A DNA stretch of 64,000 bases from Roridomyces roridus (lineage: Eukaryota; Basidiomycota; Agaricomycetes; Agaricales; Mycenaceae), in NCBI GenBank assembly GCA_029378245.1, contig JARKIF010000034.1:519102-583101 (forward strand), in the 5' to 3' direction. This document shows positions 55,535 through 64,000 of this stretch, in pieces. The position numbers and the translations under genes are program-made. Each line of letters starts with the position of its first letter. Positions within the stretch are counted from its first letter, which is position 1. The notes beneath the pieces are model-generated. The model had not been told where the DNA came from and made no database searches. It saw only the letters and a list, made by a program, of their open reading frames with translations.

Positions 55535-56175
55535 ATGTCCACCAACAAAGTCGACGAAGAAGCCGACGGCCTCGAGATAGACCCTATCTGGACCACCAGC
55601 CGTACCGCCCGCCAAATCTTTGCCCTCGGCCAAGTCGAAAAGAAAGTCGCCTTTCGACGCGTCTTTCCTGTCTCCCGCGTCTCTAAACCTTTGCGTACCA
55701 GGACATAACTCGGCTCCTGGCTCTGGCCGCGTCTTCCATCTCCCTCCTAACCCTGCCTCAAACGGATAACCCGGAAGAGAATCTGCCGCAGGGTGACGAG
55801 CGTTCCGAACAATTCGTGCTCGAGGTCAGCGAGTACTTTGAGCGATTAGACGTTCGTATTCTCTCTCTCTCCAGCGCGCGTAAGAAATCCTCATTCAAAT
55901 GCCAGGCAATCCAAATCGCCATCCGCTCGTCCCTGGCGCACATCCGACACTCTCGAATCGCGCCTTCAGCAATCAACGCTCCACCACCCAACTTTGTACC
56001 CCCGTCCCTCGGCGTAGGCATGCCATCCGCGGACGACGACGGTAGCACGCCACGCAAGAACCGCGGGCTGCAGGAGGAACGAATCGAGCGCGACGCGTGG
56101 AAAGGCATCCTCGATGCGCTTCGGCGGCTAAAAGAGGAGCAGGAGCAGCAAGATTCGCTAATGGACACCGAGTAG
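55535..56175 (+). CDS. MED11: Mediator subunit Med11-like
   Basis: Two exons (55535-55645, 55702-56175) give 194 aa. The helix ARQIFALGQVEKKDITRLLALAASSISLL across the intron, followed by PQTDNPE and VLEVSEYFERLD, matches the plan of Med11, a small four-helix-bundle subunit of the Mediator head that pairs with Med22. The C-terminal half with RDAWKGILDALRRLKEEQEQQ is an added helix common in fungi. The intron donor (GTCGCC) is unusual but required by frame. It converges with the TBCA gene; the stops are 85 bp apart. Confidence 0.65.
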
Positions 56176-56260
56176 GACGATACAAGGGGGTGAGTCAAGG
56201 ATAATACACAATTCATCTCTTCTCTTCTTCTCAACACCTCCCAGGTCAGCAGCCAGCCCT

Positions 56261-56809
56261 CTACAACGCCGCTTCCTCCAAGATCTCCTCGGCCTTGTGA
56301 AAGACCTCCTCGTCAGTTATACCCGGTTGCTTCTTCGCAGAAACCTGCGGGAGCAGAGCAGAGCATCTCAATCATGTCGGACTTGAAATGAATGGAATGG
56401 AAATGGTCGTCGTACCACGAGATCTCTCAGTTCGCCGTAGGCTTTCGCAAGCCTGTCCGCCGTGTCCTGAATCATCTTGTACGATTCATCCTCCATCTTT
56501 CCCTGTAGGCAGTTCGTTAGTTCGGTCCGCGTCGTTGTAATCGTATCGTATATACTGCTGCTGTTCACTTACAGCATTCTTGATATCCCACTCCTCCGCC
56601 CCGTCCGCCCTGAGTTTGTCCTTCTTGATCTTCAAATCCGCAGCCTCCTTCTGGTACATCCCGTGTTCCTTGTTGAGACTGCGGAAGACGGAACGGAGTG
56701 TGAACACCCCAAAAATCCAATATATTCATTCTTCATCTTCTCACCGAGACGCCGCACCGGTCTTGATCTTGAGCTGACGGCGCAGGGTCGCAAGGTCGTC
56801 GGCGCTCAT
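56261..56809 (-). CDS. TBCA: tubulin-folding cofactor A
   Basis: Four exons (56745-56809, 56573-56678, 56416-56502, 56261-56344) sum to 342 nt, 113 aa, the normal size. Signatures: LRRQLKIKTGAASRL, NKEHGMYQKEAADLK, EEWDIKNA, RLAKAYGELRDL and AEEILEEAAL. The protein is a three-helix bundle that holds beta-tubulin before dimer assembly (yeast Rbl2). The start is the only ATG ahead of the conserved LKIKTG helix. Confidence 0.92.
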
Positions 56810-56848
56810 TGTCGTCAAGCAGATGGATAGATGGATGGATTAATTCGG

Positions 56849-56918
56849 TTGAAAGGGCCGTGGCGCAATGAGTGTGAAATCAATTGAAAGGGCCGTGGCG
56901 CAATGAGTGTGAAATCAA
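56849..56918. repeat. 35-bp direct tandem repeat upstream of TBCA
   Basis: Two perfect copies of a 35-bp unit beginning TTGAAAGGGCCGTGGCGCA follow each other, 40 bp upstream of the TBCA start, just beyond a GGAT-rich microsatellite (56821-56841). Likely replication slippage; it could double a promoter element. Confidence 0.8.
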
Positions 56919-58627
56919 GAAGAAGAAAGTGACCGTGACGCGTCTAAAGCGTCAGAAAAACGCGTCAATCTCATTATCTTCCACCAATCGCATACTTATC
57001 CCCAATTGCGAGTCTCTGAACTCGAAGCATGCCTCCTCCAAGCGAGACAAGCTCTTCCGACATGCAAGGAGCGAGCGGCTCAATTGTGAATATCCGAATT
57101 CGTTTCATTGCATCGTAAGTAATAGGTACTACAGCGCGTAACAAGTGCAGCCACAATTCTCAACAAAACGACAAGATATACAAAGCACATATCAGAGCAG
57201 TCGGGGCGGAGCGGGGTGGGGGGGAGGAGCAGCGCATGCGCAGGGGAAGGCGGGGGGTAGTGGACATGTAGTAGTAACTGTATCGTAGGGCAGCATAAAG
57301 GTTCGGACAAACCGGGGTGGTGAAAAAGACATGCACCGGCGACAACTATCCACCGATCTTGTCAAACCACACTTGTCAAGCCAAGGAAAAACCAGCGAGA
57401 CGACTGAACGACTCAATCCGACACGCCGCGCGGCAGCAAACACGGGCAGACTGGGACAGGCGGGGAACCGCCGCGGAAGCCCATCAGCAACACAACGCTT
57501 GGAGGAAACTAGCCCTCAAACAAGCGAGTGGCGAGGGCACGACGCGAGGAGGCGCGCCGCCGTGTCGGGCTGAGCTGGTGTCGTCGGAAATTCGGAATCG
57601 TTGTCGGTGTCGAAAGTTGGCGGGGTGGTAAAACGGTGTTGTGTACAAGCCGGGCGTCGTGGTCCACCATCCGAGCACAGTGCATGCGCAAACGACAAAC
57701 ATGTCACCATCCGCATGGGCAGAGGCGCAAAGTGGGGAACGTGATGGGGTGGTGGACGAGGAAAACACAACGCGACGCAACGCGGGAGTAGGCGCTGATG
57801 AGGCGCAAACCCACAGGCGAATGCGAGGCGAGGAGGGGGAGGGTCGTAGTAGAACATGTATACAGGGACATAAGAATAATAAACAATTGCTTGGCGAGGG
57901 CGACGGATGCTGGGGGAATCGCATGAACAAAGGCCGCGGATAAGAGCGGCGCAAACCAGCGGGGCGCGGCGGCAGAACGCTCGTGAGACGGGGGGTGAAA
58001 AGAAGACGAGTGGGTGACGCCAGTGTATCGGCAAGCGGGCGAGGCACGTAACCACAACAAAGTGGTCGTCGCCTCTAGCGCGCTTTGATGGAGTGTCGAG
58101 AGGAAATGGGATGGGATGCAGGCCGTCGACGGGTTTCAAGAGTGTGAAGTACAAGAGAGTGCCAAAGGCTGGCGAAGCACGCACTCCGCGCCTCAACTAA
58201 GAGGGGGAGATATTGCGCCTCAAGCTCGAGCCAAAGGTCCTGTGTCGTTGTCGGGCAGGCGTGCAAAGCATCGACCGAAGTCCTAGGTCCATCGTCGTCG
58301 TCAATCTTGTCGAAAGGTCTCCACGTCGTAGTCCTGGAAGAGATCGTGACCACAGGTCAGCGACTCGTGATCCAGGGGGGACGTCGTGTGCGCAGCAAAA
58401 GAGCGTTCGGGGAGTCGCGCTGGCGTGGGAAGCGGCGCAAGGCCTGGAAGCGAGGGCCCAGCAAAGGCCGCGGGGGAAGAGGGGGGCGTGATTATATACA
58501 TTAGATGCGAGCAGTCCGTGATGAGTCATGAGAAAAGCGCCCTGTCCGGACAGTGGGCTTTTGGAAGGGGAATCTGTATTTTGTGTAAGAAGAGCGCCCA
58601 ACCAGCCGGAGAGGGTCAAGAGCGAGG
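56919..58627. other. GC-rich region, no supportable gene
   Basis: About 1.7 kb with G-rich runs (around 57200-57260) and many overlapping open frames on both strands. These frames are Pro/Arg-rich, lack motifs and look like products of base composition. The right half is likely the long 3' untranslated region of the bHLH gene. Confidence 0.45.
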
Positions 58628-59721
58628 TTAGAAAGTCGAGACGATACCGCGCTGCTGATTGACAGCGCGGACGCTCAGCACCTCGTTGATGTGGCGGAGG
58701 TGCTTGACTTCCGACTCGGCCTCCTTGAGCCGCTTCTCCAGCTCCACCTTGGCGAGCTCGAGGTTGCGAACATGATTCGTGGCTAGATAAGCGGGATAAG
58801 AATCTGTCGAATGCACGGGAGAAGAAGCGAATTTTACGAACCTCGGTCAAGGAGAGAGACTTTACTTGACTTCTGGTTGGTGCTGGGAAGGGTCTCCTTG
58901 AGACGCGCGTACCCGTCCCTGAGCTCGTCCCGTCTCCGCTGCTCCGACTCGATGCGCTGCTTGCGAATGGTCTCGCGACGCGTGTCGGCACCGCCTCCAA
59001 CAGTGGTGATGGGCTGGAAGTCGTCGTCCTCCTCGTCGCTGTCGTCATCGCGACGTGTGGGCTTGCGACGGGGAGCACGAGTGCGAGTGGCAGGTGCAGC
59101 GATTGGATTGAACCGATGAGACGCGATTGAGCGAGGAACAGTTGCAGGGGACGCATAGGGAATGGCCGGGGGCGAGTGAGAGCCACTGGCACGACTCCGG
59201 CGACCAGACGTCAGCCCGCCATCAGAGGACAACTCGCCTGCGCTGAGGGTATAGGACGGACCCAGCAGCGAAGGAGGCGAGATGCCAGCGCCGTCGAGAG
59301 GAGTGTACGGGCGCGTTGGCGGGTTGAACGGGGCAGCGACGGGAGTGGGGGCAGCAGGGGGAGAACCAGGACCAACGGCGTAGTAGGTCTCGAGGCCGAT
59401 GTGGTTATGGAGAGAACTGAACGACGTCGGGCTCGGGGGAACTAGACAAAGGGTTAGTGGATGAGTCATTTGACAAAGAAGACACGAACGGTCCATGGAC
59501 TGCTCAAAGGACGAGGGGGAAGGCGGGTAGCGGAGGTATTCACTGTCCATATAGGAGGAGAAGCTGGATTCCATTGCATCCATGTACGATGGGGTCTTGG
59601 GCTGGTGGTCAAACTCCATAGACATTGGTGTGTAGTGGGCGGGTCTAGTAAGAGATGGAGGAGACAGGACGCAAGGAGCAGCAGCAGTGAAGGGGGAGGA
59701 AGAGGGCGGCGAGGGCGGCAA
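58628..59721 (-). CDS. bHLH-leucine zipper transcription factor
   Basis: Three exons (59490-59721, 58842-59441, 58628-58782) give 328 aa; a start at 59625 (MSMEFDHQ) would be 32 residues shorter. A Pro/Ser/Tyr-rich activation-type N-terminus is followed by a basic, acidic cluster (RRKPTRRDDDSDEEDDD). Near residue 235 comes the basic region with ESEQRRRDELRDG, helix 1, the loop TLPSTNQKSSK, helix 2 (VSLLDRATNHVRNLE) and a zipper (KVELEKRLKEAESEVKHL). The Glu/Arg pattern in the basic region predicts E-box binding. The intron between helix 1 and 2 is conserved in fungal bHLH genes. Promoter side is downstream of a GC-rich stretch. Confidence 0.9.
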
Positions 59722-60121
59722 GGAGGAAGAGGGAGGGAATAGAGAAAGGAATTAGTTCCACGGAGGTATTTATACTAGGCAAGGAACGGGGGCATTGGCC
59801 TAGGCGGAGTTTGCAGGGTGTGGGTGAAGATGGCCCAGAGATCCGGATGACTGACAATTCAGATTTCTGATTCGAGATCTCGACCGCTCAATCGAGCGCC
59901 GTCGCCGTCGCCGGGCTCCGAGGGAATCCCGTCCAGGATTCCACACATGCTTTTCATATAACATTCGAGGAACACAAAGGAATAAGTCATTGGTAAACAG
60001 GCAGTCATTATAGTCGTAGTCGTAAACGTCGTAAGTTCCGTAAATCACACAAGAGACAGACAAGAGAGATACAAGGGGAAGAGCAGCGTCCTTGGTATAA
60101 AAGTCCGAGAACGGATGGCAC

Positions 60122-61051
60122 CTAGGCGCTGTAATATCCTGAAGAAGGAGCGGATGAGTATCACATTTACGGTAGTGTGACCCGAGCTTACCGTTTCCGA
60201 ACGGCCCTTTCATTCCGGAATAGTGCACCAGTCTCGCACAGAAGCGCCACGTTAGGAAAAACATGTACATCTGGAATCATGTCGCTCAGTGCCTGCGCCA
60301 CACAGAAGCACAAAATAGGACGACGCGCCTGGAAGGCCAGATCGACTAGCAAGCCTATGATTACCGCCGTGTTGAAGCCGGAGAACCCGACGATGCAAAT
60401 CTCGCTCGGCATCGAGTACGAGTTGGAGTTGTTGACTGCGGCGGGCCACGGCTGCAAGTCATTGTCACACTGCCATTGGATTTTGTCTTTGCTATAGTAG
60501 GTAGTCAGACAGAGGGCGCAGATGAAAACAGAAGCCCTCCTTACCCCCGATTCAGCTGTACAATCATGAGAATGGCGCGTATGCCACAGATGAGGATGAT
60601 GAAGGGCCAGATGAACTGCATGGCCCGCGCAAAGACATATGATCGCTATAGGAGCATTATTCAGTTCTCGTTCCTCCACAAGAGAAACACCCACAGTAGA
60701 GAACGCAATAGCAGTGATGACAGCAATAGCCGTGACGGCCATTCCAATACCACCGTAAATGAACCTGGAAGGTCGACATGAGATTGGTGGCGCAGCGGAA
60801 ATGAAGGTAACAACCATTCGGGATACGTGAAAAACACCCATTGACCAAGTAGGAGAAGGAACAGGCCGCCGATGAGACTGTATATCTGGTTCCGCACCCG
60901 CGAGTGAGCATGTAAAGGCCGATGAGAGTGGAAAGCCTATCGTACAGCTATGATCACGGCCCAAGCGATAGCACCGGCTCTCTGTCCGCAGCGTCAGCTC
61001 CGACGGCGCCAAGGCTCCGCAAAACCCACCAGAGGAAGAACGAGGAGGCAA
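60122..61051 (-). CDS. multipass membrane protein, 5' end unresolved
   Basis: Well-supported exons are 60815 upwards (part), 60695-60764, 60545-60645, 60329-60491, 60192-60270 and 60122-60138. They encode successive membrane helices: SLIGGLFLLLLGQWVFF, IGMAVTAIAVITAIAF, MQFIWPFIILICGIRAILMIV, GFNTAVIIGLLVDLAFQ and MYMFFLTWRF. The soluble loop WQCDNDLQPWPAAVNNS contains a Cys and likely faces the lumen or outside. The layout resembles the many 6-7-helix hydrophobic proteins of unknown function in Agaricomycetes. The intron at 60271-60328 has a GC donor. The first exons (60900-61130) cannot be joined in frame with confidence. Confidence 0.6.
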
Positions 61052-61199
61052 TTGTCACACCTAGCAGGAGTGAATACACGGTAGCCGTCGAGAAAGAGCG
61101 CAGCACGCACCACATTGTTGTATGAAGTCACTATCAGGAGTGTCGAAATTAGAGCGAAAAATCGGCGGTAGAGTAATAGGACGGTGTGGTGGAGTGTCT

Positions 61200-64000
61200 T
61201 GAGGGTGTCGCCTAGGTCGTTATACAGTCGTGAGGAGACCCGAGGCCGCTACAGCAGTCGTGGAGCAGGAAGAAAGGAACAAGTCACACTGTCACATTTC
61301 GCATCAAACGTTGGTGAAATTGCTTTCTTTTCTTGCAATTTCATCTCTGACTCGGATGAGGCGGGATTCACCCAGCGCCGGGATTCAAGATGATCCACCA
61401 GCTCGTACCCTGAAACTTTGCCGTCATTTGACGCAGCGCCAACGCATGTTTTTACATTCAAGACTTTGAACGTCGATCACTCTCGGTTTCATCCTCAACG
61501 CATGCCCTCTCGATCGTCCTGCCGAGCCAGAAAAACTTGCCGCCGGACTTTCCTCGCTCCCTTGTCCGATCTGGTAGTTTTCCTAATATGTTCTTTCGCT
61601 GGATTCTTTCTTTATCCCAGTACTCCTGAAGATTCCCTCTTTACCTACTCAGGCACCCGACTTGCCCGCCTTGACTAGTATTTTCCCCTCTCTCTCGTTG
61701 TCCCTGCTCTTTTTTTCCGCGACGCCGAAACTATACCAAAACCGGGTTTCTAAAACGGAATGGGAGCCAGTAACTCGGCGCCGACCTATCTTTTACCACA
61801 ATCGCACGCAAATCAACTCTAATCGTCATCAGCTTTCCTCGAGAGGCCTCACGTCTTCTGGCAGGCTCTCGTAGTTAGTCTGCTCAAGTTCCCATTACTC
61901 GCCTCAGAAAATAGGCTTCCCGCTCAACGCCCATAGCGCCCTTTTGAGTCACTTGTGCTGTGGACGGCCCCGAACGACGAGAAGCGGATCACAGCCCTCT
62001 TTCTTATCGTCATGTAAACACTGACGCGGCCTGCACGCAGTCTTGCAGCGAGGCCGCTTAGGTCTATCTATGACTCGAATGCGATTCCACTCTCTCATCC
62101 CATGGACTTGCCTTCATTCGACGAGCTAGCCCTCGGAGCTGTGGGATTCCTCCGGCTCCTACTCCCCGATCTGCGCTCCGAAGCTTCTTCTTCTTGGGTA
62201 TCGATGGATTCGATCTTCACGGCAACCCCATACAAAGCAAGACACCTCCACAGGAGAGGAGACTATCCTCGACCTATTGCTATAAATACAAGAATGACTG
62301 GGGGGACGTGTGCTACACGTGCATGCTCTCTCTGACAACAATTTCAGCCTCAAATTCGAGGGGAGTGGCGAGCTCGACGCCATGACTGCGCATGGCTGTG
62401 GCGCGGGCACATCCATCGAGTAAGTATCAAAATTCGTCGAGTCTGTCGAAGAGTAGAGACCCAGGTAATGAACGCGTCAGTAGTAGGTTCCAAAAAATGT
62501 ATTCTGGCACCCGGAATGCAATCGGAAAATGCGTCTCACCGAATGTCTCTTCCGGAAATTAGAATTCCTGGTCCCTCAATCATCCACATGCAACCACTCG
62601 GCGAGCGAGTGAAAAGAGTCGAGAAGGTGCTCGGGACTGCCGCGGCGGACCGGTGGCTGAATATCTTGCCGAAAAAATCTCAGGACGGTGGCCACAAGCC
62701 AGGGTTGCGCAGATCCCCGCTACCATCTGACTCCAGTCGATTGACACTTCGGTGCATTCAAGAGTTACTTCAACTTTGCACTGAACTTACGGTGCGCGTA
62801 TCAGTCTAGCCCTTTCGGAGCATGATGTAGACATTTTTATATCCTTCATTTCACAGCAGGGACACTCCTTCATAGCTATCCCCGCCGGCAGAGGCTAAAG
62901 GTCATAGAAACCACTTATTCTCGTCCAGAACCACCGAAATGAAGTGGACTTCTCAAACAGTACAATTTCTCTTTTTCGATTCTAAAGTGCGCAGGCAGTG
63001 TGGGGGGAAATGAAAAATCCCACTAAGGTTTCATAGATGCCTGCCGTTTCAAGATCTCGGCGTCGCTGTCGAGTAGGATCCGGACGTCGACACGGTCTTT
63101 GCACAATTAAATTGTCCCGCGAAGATAATCAACTCAACCGGTGACACCAAACACGCCTTTCCCTCGACATGGCCGCCCACAACCACCTACAAAGCGGAAC
63201 CTTGTCTCTTTCCTCCTCGGTCCTCTACTCGAGAGGGGAGCTCAGCTCGAAGAATTCCTCCCTTCAGATGGCATCATCCACGGCTTTAGGTTTTAAGCAA
63301 GGTTGAATGAATGAAATGAAGGAAGTTCCGAATCCTCAAGTCACACGATCGAGGGCTCTCTGCGATATGCGGACGCACATGCTTGCTTTTCCCTTCCGTT
63401 CCGTCGTTCCCGTCTCGACTCCGAGTCCGAGGACAGTTGGACGTGCTGCCAGGCCCTGCACCGGGATTTCTCTCAACGCTGTTCTCTTCTTTCGAGGTTC
63501 TTCTGGCGCCAAACGACTGGCTAGGATTCTTACACAGGCTCCGCGCAGCCACGAACGAAGTTCTCGGCATGAAAGCCATTGTGGCGGAGGTCCGTTGATT
63601 GCACAGCGTGGCGCACGAGCACACACTCTTACTTATTTCGACCTCGACGTCAAGTGGAGCGAACCCCGTCCAAGAGAAGAGTGGCGTCGAGCAACATATC
63701 CCGCCAAAAACTCTATCCGACAATGTATTCGACCTTTTACGTATACTCCACCCACAAACTATTCCGCCTCGAACGATTTCCGTTCCGTGCCTAGTATGCT
63801 CTCTCTCTGGACCCCCCCGCGGATGCACACTCGTCTAGAATGTCCAACAGATAGCGTGAAGTGCCCTGTGGAGCGGGATACACCCCCCAAGTATCACTCA
63901 CACCCTTGGGCCTTGACCCGCGGAGCCTGCTGCCTCGTCTACCGGTTCCGGGTCTACCAGGGCCTCTCAATCGACTCCAAGAGATCCCAGCCTGCTGCAT
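61200..64000. other. no supportable gene
   Basis: Only short open frames. A TATAAATA box at about 62279 followed by an intron-like segment (GT near 62304, TTTCAG ending near 62347) hints at a small gene around 62290-62410, but start and product are unclear. The rest to the window end shows no motif I can support. Confidence 0.3.

Noticed and set aside
58197..59192. 331-codon minus-strand frame overlapping the bHLH gene
   Set aside because: It overlaps the bHLH exons in a different frame, is Pro/Arg/Ser-rich from GC-rich sequence, and has no motif. The bHLH frame is clearly the coding one.
62100..62410. Possible small gene with a TATA box and an intron-like segment
   Set aside because: No start codon gives a product with a recognisable feature, and alternative frames are equally open. 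Noted but not called.

Overview
The window is nuclear DNA of a filamentous basidiomycete, most likely an Agaricomycete. Genes carry many very short introns (about 41-58 bases) with GT-AG and several GC-AG borders, CTRAY branch sites and TATA boxes 30-45 bases upstream of start codons. The gene set is fungal: chitin synthase, TAF2, Mis12, LTV1, casein kinase I, F-box proteins and lineage-specific families. The species cannot be named from the sequence. No rRNA, tRNA, CRISPR array or complete transposon was recognised. For most genes I assembled exons by hand and checked that the summed length is a multiple of three; these models need transcript evidence.

Layout: 0.5-10.1 kb is a conserved housekeeping block on the minus strand: YcaC-type hydrolase, pantothenate kinase, gamma-COP, and a chitin synthase with an apparent one-base deletion. 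11.3-20.7 kb holds two near-identical casein kinase I genes in direct orientation. Between them lie a fragment of an uncharacterised family (U), inverted-repeat block A and a Fic-like relic that has lost its catalytic histidine. 20.9-25.8 kb holds two tandem membrane-anchored kinases (K1, K2) with relics of further duplication. 26-31.8 kb holds four copies (S1-S4) of a small unknown protein family around an F-box gene, some intact and some decaying.

31.9-41.5 kb is a second housekeeping block: APC15-like protein, a TAF2 with three C-terminal bromodomains, LTV1 and Mis12. 41.8-45.4 kb is block B, the inverted partner of block A. 45.8-56.8 kb holds an aldehyde dehydrogenase, a stand-alone RNase H protein, an intact Fic/Doc protein head-to-head with a small mitochondrial-type protein, two U-family copies, a third K-type kinase (K3), a Med11-like subunit and tubulin cofactor A. 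58.6-61 kb carries a bHLH-zipper regulator and a multipass membrane protein. The last 2.8 kb has no supportable gene.

The most unusual element is the divergent gene pair in blocks A and B. It joins a multi-pass membrane protein gene (TM) to a small Pro/Gly-rich repeat protein gene (Rep). The intergenic region is 356 bp in both blocks, and both core promoters carry the same 13-base element just upstream of the TATA box, which suggests a co-regulated, lineage-specific pair. Together with the S, U, Fic and K families, this makes the accessory parts a patchwork of recent local duplications and decay inserted between conserved housekeeping genes.
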